NCBI RefSeq assembly: GCF_011075055.1
Contig: NC_058145.1
Location: 13,885,894-13,949,893, forward strand
DNA length: 64,000 nucleotides
Direction: 5' to 3'
From: Mangifera indica
Taxonomy: Eukaryota > Streptophyta > Magnoliopsida > Sapindales > Anacardiaceae
The position numbers and the translations under genes are program-made. Positions 12,691 to 23,934 of this stretch are shown here, piece by piece (positions within the stretch are counted from its first letter, which is position 1; every line of letters begins with the position of its first letter). Under the pieces are notes generated by a model. The model saw only the letters and a list, made by a program, of their open reading frames with translations, searched no databases and had not been told where the DNA came from.

Positions 12691-13924
12691 AAAAATCCGT
12701 CAAGGCAGATCAGATGGATCTGATGAAGCCCAAATCACAATTTTGAGGCTGAAAAGTTCTCTATAGATAAAGGCCCAAATCCAAATAGCCACTCAACAAC
12801 CCAATATTTGAAGTTATTTCCCATTACTTAGCCAGTTACCTCGAGTGAGAGATTAAACGGAAAAATGAAATTTAGAAATCATAAAGATTTAGACAAACTG
12901 TTCCTCGCAAAAATCGTCTAGGAAAATTTGATCTGCACTTCTCAACTTTAAAGTTGAATCTCCCGAATAATTAATAGATTATAAAAATTTGATAAAAAAT
13001 CTATCGTATTTACCATTCAGGTCTTTGAAGTCAAGTTTTTATTCGTTTTCTTTGTCTTCTCAGTCATACGTTTTTTTGTTGTTATTAAAAATTGTTCACG
13101 ATCGTTACCTTTTGTCATTAATCATGTTTTTGAGTTTTCAATCAAATTTAAATGAAAAATAAGGAAAAAAAACACTTTATTACAATCATCTTACATTGTA
13201 TTATGAAATATTATATTAATCTTAATTATTTTCATATTATATTTAAAAGCTTTAATGTAGACAACAAACTTTGACGAAAGTTTTTGAGATTGCCAAACTT
13301 TGAAACAAGGAGGTTAGTGATATCAACAAAAACTAATGTGTTTTGTAGTAATTTGCCATGTAATGCTGGAATATATAGATTATGGTATATATGAAAATGT
13401 TATAAACTAATGGGGGCCAAACAAAATTTTTTATATTGATGTCTAACCCAACACCGGAAATTTCATGCTAAACTTTGAATATAGGAGGACGGTAATTATA
13501 GAATTTAAAAAAAAAAAAAAACTAGAATGTTTTATTGTAATTTTCCTTATTAGAGTTAAAAAGTTTGGGGTATAAGTGCAAATTTTAGAAGTTAATAGTG
13601 CCAAAATTATACTATAAGAGGAAATTACAATAAAACTTCTAGTTTATATTTCTATCAAATCTAAACGAATCATAGTTTTGATGCATTTCATATAAAATTT
13701 AAAAAACTTAAAGTCCTAGTTATAGGCTAAATGAAATTAAATTTTTTTTATTATATTATTAAAAAAATAAAATTTATTAATGTTTAAAATATAGGAGAAA
13801 AATATAATAAATTTATATGTTTTAATATTATTAGTAAAATAATGATTTTATCAATATTTTTAATAACAAAATATAATTGTAATTAACCTATAAATGAGGT
13901 TTTAAGTTTTTTAAATCTTGTGGA

Positions 13925-13979
13925 TATAATTATGAGAATACATTAAAAGTTGGATGAGAAATAGTCCTTTGGTTTGGCC
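13925..13979. mobile_element. Right terminus of a GGCCAAA-family element (relic)
   Basis: TTAAAAGTTGGATGAGAAAT followed by AGTCCTTTGGTTTGGCC is the right-end sequence shared with the complete elements at 14,864-15,671 and 20,890-21,629. No matching left end with a target duplication was found, so only a fragment is claimed. Confidence 0.5.
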
Positions 13980-14863
13980 TTCTATCAATTATCTTTCTCC
14001 TAAATTCAAAGTTTGGAGTAGGAGTATACCTACAAATTTTAAAAACTAAAAGGGTCTAAACAGCGCTACAAAGGTAGATTATCATAAAACCATGTACCTT
14101 TTTTGTCGGTTAATTATCCGGTATACTCAATCAAAGTGTGGCGTTGGGGTGAATGTGTATATTTTAAAAGTTTATGGGCCTACAAAAAAATTTGTCAGAT
14201 TTAGAAAATCTTAGATTTCACCTGGTTCTTAAGAAAAATGCTAGCAAAAGTTTCCTTGACCCCCATTATTAATTTAAAATTTCACTTACCCCCTAAATTG
14301 AACTTCAGTGTTTTGGTGATAATCCCACATTCTTGCCCCTTTTTCTTTCAATAAGTCGACTTAAGAAGCAAAAAAAAAACGAAGTATGTGATGATCTTAA
14401 TACATGAATTTAACGATTTTCCTTCTTTTAGTGTTTTTTGTTTTCAATATGGATTTTTGAGTTATAATTAGGACTGAGAGATTTTAAGAGTTTTTGTTAA
14501 AAAATAAGGAACGAAAGAAAATTACATTAAATTAAGTTGTTTGTCTATAATAATGATTTAATTCTTAGAAATTTGGTTAAAAGATTGTAAAATGCTCCCA
14601 AAAAACAAAAAAGGAAAGAGGGTGAATGTATGGATTGGGCCCTCAATAGAGTGAATCCACCTATTCAGAAAACACTTTCTTTTTTTTTGGGGGTGTGGGC
14701 TGGTAAAAATATTAGTAAATTAATTTAAATTTAAATTTTAAATCCTTTACAAAATATAAAAAGTGATTTCTTTTTGGTGGTGTGGGGTACAGCCACCAAC
14801 TGTCGACACAACTGGAATTCACCAACTAAAGCCAATTAGTTCATCGTAATTTTATTATTTATT

Positions 14864-15671
14864 GGCCAAAGGGTTTATCCCCACCCAAAGAATATTGTTT
14901 TCTCAAATTTTTATTTTTTAATTTTGAAATTTTTATAACCCTCTTATACGTTATTAAATCTATTAATTTTAAAGATAAATCATTATTTTTATTTATAATA
15001 TTAAAAATAAATTAAAATTTTATCTACTTTCCTCCTTAAATCCTAAAAAATAATAATTTCACAAATTTTAAAAAATTATATTCCTCCCTCTGAGGTTTAT
15101 AATTCAATATCCGGTCACTTTTTCTAACATCATTTCCAACGATTTCTCTCTCTCGACGGTTCCTCTTTCTCTGATAGTCTGCCTTAGTGTCCTTTCTCCC
15201 TTTGACAATCGTACATCACTCGTCTGGAAAGACAAATTGTCTTCCCAAAAGACGACAAAGGAAGATGAGTCTTCTTCTTCTTTTTAGACAACTCATCTTC
15301 TTTTTTTCTAAAAAGACAACTGTCTTCCTAAACGAAGATGAGATCCCTCATTTTTTCGGTTTGAATAGCCAATTGAAAGAGAGAGAGATGATAAAAGAGA
15401 CACTGCTAGAGAAAAAGGAAGCGTTGGGAGGGAAAGACTATCCACAATGGCGCAGGAAACTAAACGCTAGGAGAAAATGTTGTTTTTTAAAATTTGGCTT
15501 AAGAGAAAATGATTAATTTTTAGGGTTTAAGAGAGAAAAAAAGATAAAATTTTAAAAGGTTAAGATTTTGTTAACTTTAATTATCCATAAGTGAGTAAAT
15601 GAGATTTTCAAAACTAAAGGATAAAAATTTGAAAAATCAACAATCTTTAGGTGGGAATAAATGATTTGGCC
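14864..15671. mobile_element. Complete non-autonomous TIR element, 808 bp, 9-bp TSD
   Basis: The left end GGCCAAAGGGTTTATCCCCA and the inverted right end GGCCAAATCATTTATTCCCA form an imperfect terminal repeat continuing through CACCYAAAGA. The flanks carry an exact 9-base duplication, TTATTTATT, at 14,855-14,863 and 15,672-15,680. Nine-base duplications are typical of Mutator-like elements. No transposase is encoded; the 109-codon frame at 15,187-15,516 starts with GTG and is rich in repeats such as GACAAC and TCTTCTTC. The interior has GAC/GAAGA-rich tracts, as in the copies at 20,890 and 26,390. Confidence 0.82.
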
Positions 15672-15680
15672 TTATTTATT

Positions 15681-16201
15681 TCTTAAAAAATAAAAATTAA
15701 TCTTTTATTATTTTTTATCCAGAAAGTTAGTAAAACTAATAAATTATTAAAACTTTTCAAAATAAAATTTAGGCTTGAATATAATAATTATCAAGATTTA
15801 GACTTTCAAAAATCTAAATTTACCTAATATAGTAATTATGAATCTGACTACACTACTCTAAATTTATCCAATACAAACAGGTCCAAGTTATAAAATTTTT
15901 TTTTATTATTTTCTATTTCAGTTTTTTCTTTATCATAATGACACATAAAAAATTTCGGTTTCTTGCTCATTTTCATAATAAAATGTACTGGTATGTCGGT
16001 TATCAGGATACTTATTAAGAGAATCATAATTCTAAATTCTGATATTTTCTTTTTAATTTCATATCCCCCATTAATATTTTGAAATCCCCTCAGATGTATG
16101 ATATAACATCACATACATGCATTAAATGTCGTCGTCATCATCATCATCATCTACTTGTACCATAAGTTGTGACTGTGCTTCTCTTATCTTTCCTCTTCTG
16201 C
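15681..16201. other. Intergenic and upstream region of HIPP gene
   Basis: AT-rich with no gene. The last 80 bases hold a short (ATC)n tract (about 16,136-16,150) and lead into the TATA box of the HIPP gene. Confidence 0.5.
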
Positions 16202-16210
16202 TATATATAA
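16202..16210 (+). promoter_or_regulatory. TATA box of HIPP gene
   Basis: TATATATAA lies 74 bases upstream of the start ATG at 16,284, a normal distance for a short plant leader. Confidence 0.6.
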
Positions 16211-16283
16211 CTCCTCGTTCCTTCAGCTTTTCTCTCCTATATCGACTCGGTTGTGATATCCTACTTGGGCAACTCCCACAACC

Positions 16284-17059
16284 ATGGCCAAGGTGAGTCA
16301 ACTCGGTCACCCAACTTTTTTTCCCCTTCCTTTCTTTCTTTCTTTCTTTCACTTTTAGTAAGTAATAGGTTGATTTTTGTGCTCATTTTTCATGGATTTC
16401 CCTTCTTACAGAAGAAGAAGAACAACAGCAACAACGAGAACAACATCAACAACATGAATACTGAAAACAAGAATGATGGAGAGATGAAGAAAGAGGGAGG
16501 AGACGCTGAGAAAAAGGACGACAAGGGTCCATTGAATGTTGTGTTAAAGGTTGAAATTCATTGTGAGGGCTGCGCCTCCAAAATCGTCAAATATGTTCGG
16601 GGTCTTGAAGGTCATAGTTACATCATAAATCATTCGTCACTCCATTTACTCCTTTCATATCATTCTTTGACTGCTCTGTTTCTGAAAATATATTCAATTT
16701 GCCCTGTTTTTTTTTTTTTTTTTCTATGTATTTTCTTAGATTTAATAGTTGTTCCTTGAATGATTATATGAAGTTGACTGAATTAATATTGTTTGGTTGG
16801 GTTTAGGTGTGGAGTCAGTGAAAGCAGATACCGGGTCAAACAAAGTGACGGTAGTTGGGGCAGTGGATCCATCCAAGATCCGAGATAAACTGGAGAAAAA
16901 ATTGAAAAAGAAAGTCGACCTCATCTCTCCCCAACCCAAGAAAGACAAGGAAAAAGAAAAAGAAAATGCCCAGAAACCAGACAACAAATCGAAAGACAAA
17001 CCCTCTGATGACAAGAAACCCAAAGAGGTTTCCATTTTGCATTTTTGTATTAATTTATC

Positions 17060-17111
<52 letters not shown>

Positions 17112-17907
17112 TTTTCCTTAAGAAACTGCTCTGTTTCTGTTAGTAAATGATTCTTTAATGTATTGTTTTAATTATTTTGTTTGAATTAATTAATTAACTT
17201 ATTCTAATTTAATTTATATTAAACGGCGACAGCCTCCGGTGACGACGGCGGTTTTGAAGCTCGATCTTCACTGCCAGGGTTGTATCAAGAAGATTCACAA
17301 GACTGTTCAAAAAACCAAAGGTGAGTAACTTTTTATCACCCACGTGCCGTACCGTTACTGTTATGGTGTCGTTTTTGTGTATCCGTGTTATGTGGGCCAT
17401 GCTTTTAGTTTTAACGTTGATGAATTATTTACAGGAGTGCTGAATATGAAAGTGGACAAGCAGAAGGAGTTGGTGACTGTGATAGGAACAATGGATCCTA
17501 AAGCCTTGGCTGAGAGTTTGAAGGAGAGACTGAGGAGGACCGTCGAGATCGTGCCACCCAAGAAAGAGAAAGAATCGAACGGTGGAGACAACAATGAGAA
17601 GGGTGGTGGTGGTAAAAAGAAGAAAAAGGGTGGCGGCGGTGGTGGTGGTGGTGGTGGTGCTGAAGAGGGCGGAGATGACGGTGAGAGTGGCGGCGGTGGT
17701 GGGAAAATAGAGGGGAACAGAATGGAATACATAGTGGGTTTACCCGGGCTGGGATATGGACACCCGTATCAGTTAAGTGGATATCCGTCCCAGTTAAGTG
17801 GATACCCGTACCCGTTGAGTGGATACGGATACGGGTACCCGGCGGAACAGGTGCATGCGCCCCAGATGTTTAGCGATGAAAACCCGAATGCTTGTTCAGT
17901 CATGTGA
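16284..17907 (+). CDS. Heavy metal-associated isoprenylated plant protein (HIPP), two HMA domains
   Basis: Metallochaperone-like protein, 329 residues. Exons: 16284-16292 (only ATG GCC AAG), 16412-16610, 16807-17027, 17233-17320, 17435-17907, with matching phases. After an Asn/Lys-rich lead, HMA domain 1 (about 44-108) carries the metal-binding CEGC (C54, C57). A Lys/Glu/Asp-rich linker follows, then HMA domain 2 (about 148-212) with CQGC (C157, C160). The tail has Lys-, Gly- and Tyr/Pro-rich runs (LSGYP repeats) and ends CSVM, a CaaX box for farnesylation of C326, which would attach it to membranes. Both HMA domains are split at the same place by an intron, as in relatives. It most resembles the HIPP3/5/6 group. 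The poly-Gly tract comes from a GGT/GGC repeat and may vary in length. Metal specificity cannot be told from the sequence. Confidence 0.93.
17063..17102 (+). repeat. (TA)n microsatellite in HIPP intron 3
   Basis: About 20 uninterrupted TA units followed by a T run; likely length-polymorphic. Confidence 0.9.
17602..17702 (+). repeat. GGT/GGC trinucleotide tract coding poly-Gly
   Basis: Runs of GGT and GGC codons in HIPP exon 5 encode Gly tracts broken by Lys and acidic residues. The opposite strand reads as a long poly-Pro frame, which is a shadow and not a gene. Confidence 0.8.
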
Positions 17908-18840
17908 TGCGATGAAACTTTCTTTTGTTTTTATTATAATAGCTTTAAGAAATCAGAGATTTCTTTAAAATAGTGAAAAATGTAAATAAAGAACAGGGTG
18001 GGAAAATTTTGGGTTAATGCTCTTAATCTAGATTAGTAATTGTTTGTTTATGTTTTTAATTCTGTTATTATCTGTTCTTACTTAACAAAGTTTGTATGTT
18101 TCAAGTTAAAGCGATAGATTTTGTATCCAATTGGATGTGGACTGGACGGCTCTCAGCGGTAGCAAAATCATAATCTGGAAGCTACCACCTGCCCTTGCCC
18201 TTCTTACCGTCATTTAACATGTTTCTATCATCATCTGCTTTTATATTTAGTGAAACATAATCAAATTGTTTTCATTCTTTACAAGACACCACCTATATAT
18301 ATCTCTATTTGTTTCTCCCCTATTTTCTAAGAATCTAATAAAACGGTAATTAATGTAATATTAGTGAATTACGTATCAATAATCAATCAGTTAGGAGATA
18401 TAGATTGAGACAACAAGGAAATTTTCTTTTTTCTTTTAATTCACACCTTTTTACCCATGGTTTGGATTCGATATGAGTGGAGTTTAAGATCAATTCAATT
18501 TGAGTGCAATCAAAACTTGAGTTTGAATCTAATTTTGTGTTTAGTTTAGTACTATAATTGGAATTTAAATGATATTATTTTAATTAATTTATATTAAATT
18601 TTTTTAAATTTATGAATTTGATGAATTAAATATTCTTAAAATTCGTATTTATTTAACTTTTATTCTCGAATTTCGAGTCCTACTTTTATCCATTGAATTG
18701 TAACATATTTAATTGTCATAACCCGTTATTTAAATCTCTTTTGGGCAACATTGCCAGTTGTAGTATGTACTTAAACAGTCTTAAAGTTTAGAAAAATATC
18801 AGTAACAACTGAATAGTTGTTATATGTATGTTTGTGCAGA
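17908..18840. other. HIPP 3' UTR and AT-rich intergenic DNA
   Basis: The first 100 bases probably are the HIPP 3' UTR (TGTAAATAAAG near 17,980). At about 18,460-18,730 there is a block rich in GGATTCGA, GAGTTTGAAT and AATTTGATGAATT words, resembling the block at 37,935 and the GGGCTGGATTTGAA element at 23,935. No gene. Confidence 0.45.
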
Positions 18841-19745
18841 AGCCACATTACATAGACGACAATGGTGTCCCACATTACCAAACAAAGAAGGAAAGAGAGT
18901 TAAGGGTGACAGAGAGGTGGACCTACCAATTATTGACAAACGATAGGACGACGAATGAACCTGCGAAACACGCTCAGCTTTTTAATTTGTGTCCTTATTA
19001 GGTGTATTCTCGCCCATTTGTATTTTCCATTTTTCAGCTCTATTCATTGTCCTCTTTTTGTGGTTGAGGCTTTTCCTCGAACGTACTCAGGGCCAAGATT
19101 CTGGTTTCGGCGTGATTTCCTGCCCTGACTGCTGGACAAAGGAGATTTTAACTCCACCAGTGAATTAAAAATTTCCAATGTTTGCTCTAGATACACTTGG
19201 CCATCCCTTAATAGTATAAGAGAATAAACAAAGAAGTCTCTAGTGGTAGTCGCAAGAAGCTGAAGCTGGCTACGGTGAGCTGTCATTCACTAGTATTGCC
19301 ACAAGCTACTGTGTCGATGGCTGCCCAAGGTGCCACCGCAAGCAGTTGTGTTGTGTGTCAGCTGCATTGTTGGAGCTGCAATAGAGGCTGAGCGATACAA
19401 TGAGCCATGATTTTGGAAGCTGAAGAGCTTCCCTTGGCTTGCGGCACACGGATGAATCTAGAAGAGGCTGATTCTAGAACAGAGAGATGGGTCGCCAGTC
19501 AAGCAGGGGCCAAAACTGTTGACGACAACACTTGAAGCTTGGATGGAAAATCCAAAAGCCCATTCATTCCATATTAAAGACTGAGAAAACAAAAAACGGA
19601 AAAGAAGATAGTCCGAGATGATGGCTTCCAAGGCAATGACAAGGCGCACACAGAAACAAATTGAAAATTATTCCATGGAAAACAATTTCAAAGAAGATGG
19701 ACCCAAAATGATGGCCCCCATGGAAAACATTCACTTTCTATCAGG
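18840..19745. other. GC-richer island without an intact gene, possible relic
   Basis: Composition here is clearly less AT-biased than its surroundings. The longest ATG-started frame is minus 19,044-19,286 (80 codons), reading like real protein (for example LRDGQVYLEQTLEIFNSLVE) but with no recognisable domain; stops break the frames upstream. An internal imperfect duplication (AAAGAAGATAGTCC near 19,600 and AAAGAAGATGGACC near 19,691) is present. Probably a decayed gene or transposon fragment; function unknown. Confidence 0.3.
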
Positions 19746-20889
19746 GACATAGGAAAGGAACAGTTTCTTTACATAAAGTAATTAGAATTCTGAATTACAT
19801 TTATTTATTGAAAGATATAAAAAGGCATGGATCAGCCTTCTCGAGTGCTTAGTGCGCACGTGCAAACATACTCTCCTTTCATGATGGTCATCATCATGCA
19901 TGCATGTGCATGAATCATGGTACACACGTTCTACCATCAATTTCTACTGTGCGGTCTCTGAAGAAGCAAAATGGAACCTTCCCATAAAGGGTGGGAAAGG
20001 ACAAGGCAACAGCAGAAAATAGTTTTCAAAAATAAAATAAAAAAATAAAAAAACTGAAGAGAATATTGTATTACCGACAAAAAATAAAAACAAGAAGGTG
20101 CAGTACATCATTTTATAATTAATTAAGAAAATAAAATTGAAATTAATGGAATTGTAAACAGAGTGGGAGGAGGGAGTTGATTGGAAGCACGTGGCAACCT
20201 TTAAATGAGGCTAACCAAAGCATGTGAAGATTAATATAAAAGAGTATTTCAAAAAGTTATTTAAATAATAAAATAAAATATGTGTTAATTTCATGGACAA
20301 ACGCCCACTTTTAATCTCTGCTTAATCTAGTTTTTTTTTTTTTTAAATATTTTTCAAAGGCCATACCATAAAGCACTAAAGATACTTTAGAAAACAAAAG
20401 ATTTCTAAATTATAATTATGCATAAATATTTAATAATAGATTGTACTTTCCAAAGTGGAAGATGATGTGTAGTAATGATTGGTTCAAGTTAAGGGCACCA
20501 ACTCCTTTGTACGTATATATACTACAATTTTTTTTAAATAACGTGGAAATAATATTTGAATCAAAAATTTTTAATTAAATTAATTATATCAAATAAATAA
20601 AAAATTGCATCTAATAATTAATTTTATAATTATTAAATTATATTAATCAAGAGTTAATTTTAAAATATTTTCGAGGATGTGAAATCAACCAAATTAATGT
20701 CTTCGGTGGGAAGGGAGAGAATCTAGTGGTATATCTGATCGGAAATCCAAGAAAAAGGGGGAAGGAAAAAAAAAAAAGCACAAAATTTTTTGCGATTTCA
20801 ACTTTTGAAGATAGCTTTGAAATATGCTCTTAGGTAATGTTAGGTCATCATTTAGCTGATGTAACTTCCTAAGCTTTTTTTGAAAATAA
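19746..20889. other. Intergenic, no gene seen
   Basis: AT-rich, with A/T runs. It ends in the 9-base target duplication of the element starting at 20,890. No supported feature otherwise. Confidence 0.5.
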
Positions 20890-21629
20890 GGCCAAGGACT
20901 ATTTTCCACACAAAATTTTAGTTCAACCCAATAAATACACGTGTGATATTTTAAAAATCTAAATATTTATTAATATTTATATTTTTATTAAAATTATTAT
21001 TAAATATAAAAGTAAAAGTATCATTTTAATGATATTATTAAAAAATATATAATTTTATCTTTTTTTTTTTTTATATTTCAAAAATTGATATTTTACCTTA
21101 TACTTTAATTTTGAAAAGTGATTTTTTCTCTTATCAAATTTTTAAGTTTTTTTTTTGCCTCTTACACCATCAGCGATCGTCGATTTTCAACCTAGACTCG
21201 ACCACATCTTCATCCCTATCTCTCTCTTCTCTTAGAGACAACAAACGACAACGAAGGTTTTGTCCTTCAAGAGAAAAATGTAGTTGAGAGAGAGCATCAT
21301 CAAGAAAGAAACATTGGAGAAGAGGGCCACTATTGGTCAAAAGAAGTGGTTGGATTTCTGGATATCAAATACTAGGGGAAAAAGTAAATTTTTTAAACTT
21401 TAATCCTGAGAAAAAATTGTTAGTTTTTCAAATCAATTGAAAAAAATGAAATATAATTTTAATTATTTTAATTTTACAGGTAAAATAACAATTTGATCCT
21501 TAATCCCAATAGAAAATTGTTGGGTGTATGATAATAAACTAAACTTTAGATGGGTATTTAAGTTTTTTAACTTTTGCAGGTATATATTGTCCTTTCATCA
21601 AAAGCTGGGTGGGAAATAGTCCTTTAGCC
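20890..21629. mobile_element. Complete non-autonomous TIR element, 740 bp, 9-bp TSD
   Basis: The left end GGCCAAGGACTATTTTCCAC and the inverted right end GGCTAAAGGACTATTTCCCA form the terminal repeat. Flanking bases TGAAAATAA (20,881-20,889) and TAAAAATAA (21,630-21,638) form a 9-base target duplication with one mismatch. The interior includes CGATCGTCGA and GACAACAAACGACAACGAAG-type tracts but no transposase. Same family as 14,864 and 26,390. Confidence 0.78.
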
Positions 21630-21859
21630 TAAAAATAATTTAATAGTAATCATTTGGGTAGTGACATTTTTTATACTAGGTCTCAAAATCTTCATTTAAC
21701 TTAAATTTCTTGCTGAGAAACTAAAAGTGTGTATAGCTTTCAATCCTATCAACATAATGGAGAGGAGGCACAGGCAGGCATAGATGAAAAAGTGGGCGAC
21801 TTTCTCGGCAAACGTCGCTTTTATGCATTCAAAAGCATCAGCAATGAGTAGTCTCATTT

Positions 21860-21890
21860 GATGGATGGATGGATGGATGGATGGATGGAT
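21860..21890 (+). repeat. (ATGG)n microsatellite
   Basis: Seven or more tandem ATGG units. Confidence 0.9.
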
Positions 21891-22361
21891 CTTATTAATT
21901 TAATATAAATTGGCTTCTTTAACCTCTTTGTTATTGTTTTTTTTTTTACTGTATTTGTTATTATCCTTTGAAAGTTTTGGCACTCAGAGCCTTTATGATG
22001 GAACTAATTGAATTAACATTAATAGGGATGGATTAGATTGCTAAACCATACATCAATTAAGAGTTTTTCCTGTTACATAAATATGATAACATCCTTAAAC
22101 TGGAATTTTGTTATAAATGAAAGTTGGATTATTATAAAAAAAAAAATTATCAAATTTTCTCCACATGAATTTTAAATTATTTAATATAAAATAAAAAAAA
22201 TCCTATTTTATAAATAGTTGTGGGTCTAATCACTATGTTTCAAAATTTATCTGATCAATATAAACAGAATCCCTAGTTAACCCAAAAAAAATCTTAACTA
22301 AAAAAAAAAAACCCAAATCCTCTATATATTTATAAGAATAATTACTTTAATTAAACACATT

Positions 22362-22510
22362 AGATGAAGCCAAGAACATCTAAATGCAATGAGGTCCCAA
22401 CTAAGACTACTGATAGATATGGATAAAGATGGATGTTATATACGAGTGGATCCCAAATAAAATCTATTGGCTTATCATAAAGAGAAATTTCCATCAACTT
22501 CTTGATAATA
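22362..22510 (+). repeat. Diverged duplication, copy 1
   Basis: Words such as CATCTAAATGCAATGAGGTC, GATAGATATGGATAAAGATG and CCCAAATAAAATCTATTGGC recur in the same order in copy 2 at 22,888-23,050 with roughly one change in five bases. Confidence 0.75.
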
Positions 22511-22887
22511 ATAATTCCACTAATGAGAAGTAATTAAAATTAGAGATGTAATTCTATTCTATGTAAGTAATAAAGAAAGAATAATGAAATATGTTTAAAG
22601 TGATTTAGCGTATCCATGAAAAGCTTTCATTTCATCCATTGCTGCTTTATTATTAACCTTTCTAAATAAAATTATACCATTTACATGATAAAAAGGTAGA
22701 GGCCACTAAATAATTACATAATATGACTAAGCAAATTCGTTGATTAATTTATTCTTATTATGTCTTGTCTGAATAGAACTCTTATCCGCATATTAAATTA
22801 TTTTATATGTGTAGTTATTACATATTATTCATATAATTATGATTAGACACTTCTTTGGGGGCAATTAGAAAGAACCCAACCGGTTTG

Positions 22888-23050
22888 AATGAAACCAACA
22901 GCATTTAAATGCGGGGAGGTCCCAACCCAACCCAACCCAACCCAACCCAACCCAGAATTATTGACAGATATGGAAAGGGATGGATAATATCTATGTATGT
23001 CTCCCAAATAAAATCCATTGGCTATCGTAAAGAAAATTCTTCGTCTTATC
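22888..23050 (+). repeat. Diverged duplication, copy 2, with CCCAA expansion
   Basis: Matches copy 1 in order: CATTTAAATGCGGGGAGGTC, GACAGATATGGAAAGGGATG, CCCAAATAAAATCCATTGGC. Where copy 1 has a single CCCAACTA, this copy carries a (CCCAA)n run at 22,921-22,953. Confidence 0.75.
22921..22953 (+). repeat. (CCCAA)n microsatellite
   Basis: Six CCCAA units and a partial one inside duplication copy 2. This is not the plant telomere repeat. Confidence 0.9.
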
Positions 23051-23244
23051 CCCTTAGTCGATCCAATGTATTTATGATGATAATTGCCAAGTCCTAATCT
23101 TACAGGAAATTAAATCAATAAAAGGTCAATATTGCGATCATTACTTGGTTTAGATAATGAATAATGACTCATCAACTTGGTTAGAACTCCTATTTGCTAA
23201 ATAATTGTTATTTTATTTTATGCATGGAAACCTAAAAGCAACCT

Positions 23245-23541
23245 AGCTAAACAGTATTTTTCAGCCACCCAAAGTTTTGTCCATTCTCAAACTGTCACCT
23301 ATTCAATTTCAAAAATATAAATATTCACCCATCAACTGTTAAAATTAATAAAATCTTTTAAATTTAAGGGTAAAAATGTCATTTAATCAATAATATTAAA
23401 AATATAAAAATTTATCTTATTTTTTATTCTTAGTTTAAAAAATTAACCATTAACATATACGTATTTAAGTTTTTGAAAGTTAATAAGTGAGAGTTTGGGA
23501 TGGACCAAACCTTAGTTGGGAGGGAATTAAGTCTTCTGGCC
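23245..23541. mobile_element. Short relic of the GGCCAAA TIR family
   Basis: The left side, GCTAAACAGTATTTTTCAGC then CACCCAAAGTTTTGTCCATT, pairs imperfectly with the inverted right side, GGCCAGAAGACTTAATTCCC then TCCCAACTAAGGTTTGGTCC, and on into TCTCAAACTGTCACCTATT. About 300 bp, with no target duplication found. Probably an internally deleted, old copy. Confidence 0.45.
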
Positions 23542-23934
23542 TATTTTTTATATTATATGGTTACTTTATGTTTTGTCTTTTGAATGGCTACACCACAAAG
23601 ACTAAAAAGTCATCCTTGCTGATTCTTAATGGATTCAACCATAGACTTGAAGAAAGTGGAATATAGAAAAAAGCAGGCGTAATGATAATTGAAAGTAATA
23701 GCGATGTAAATCAACCATTTGTTTCTATATATTATTTCTATATATTTTCAGCTACGTGCCTCATTGGTAATGGTAACTTCTGTTGGAGAATATGGCAAGG
23801 AGCATGCACCGGCGAACTGCAGAAAGATGCGACGAGGAGGTACTAACTAACTCGACAAAGAGTAGTGGGCTGAGCGACTTGCAAGCTGCTGAAGCAAAGA
23901 ACTTAGCGACTTGACTTAATTGGACAGTGGAATA

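Larger units (their letters stand above)
10030..14863. other. Long AT-rich intergenic stretch, no gene seen
   Basis: No coding frame is convincing. It holds copies of the AT-rich dispersed family (about 11,300-11,440, 11,530-11,690 and 12,540-12,690), an element-like block at 11,717-12,300 starting TAGAGATGGCAA with GC-richer patches, and the right end of a GGCCAAA-family relic ending at 13,979. Short frames near 10,116-10,421 read as random AT-rich translation. Confidence 0.5.
21630..23244. other. Intergenic with a diverged duplication and microsatellites
   Basis: No gene. Contains the (ATGG)n tract at 21,860-21,890 and two diverged copies of about 150 bp at 22,362-22,510 and 22,888-23,050. 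Confidence 0.5.

Noticed and set aside
15187..15516. 109-codon plus-strand frame
   Set aside because: It begins with GTG, lies wholly within the TIR element at 14,864-15,671 and consists of repeated GAC/TCTTC words without a domain.
17388..17732. Minus-strand 114-codon frame with a long poly-Pro run
   Set aside because: It is the exact antisense of the HIPP Gly-rich exon; the opposite strand has splice sites, HMA domains and a CaaX end.
22921..22953. Telomere-like repeat
   Set aside because: The unit is CCCAA, not the plant CCCTAAA, and it lies in a local duplication.
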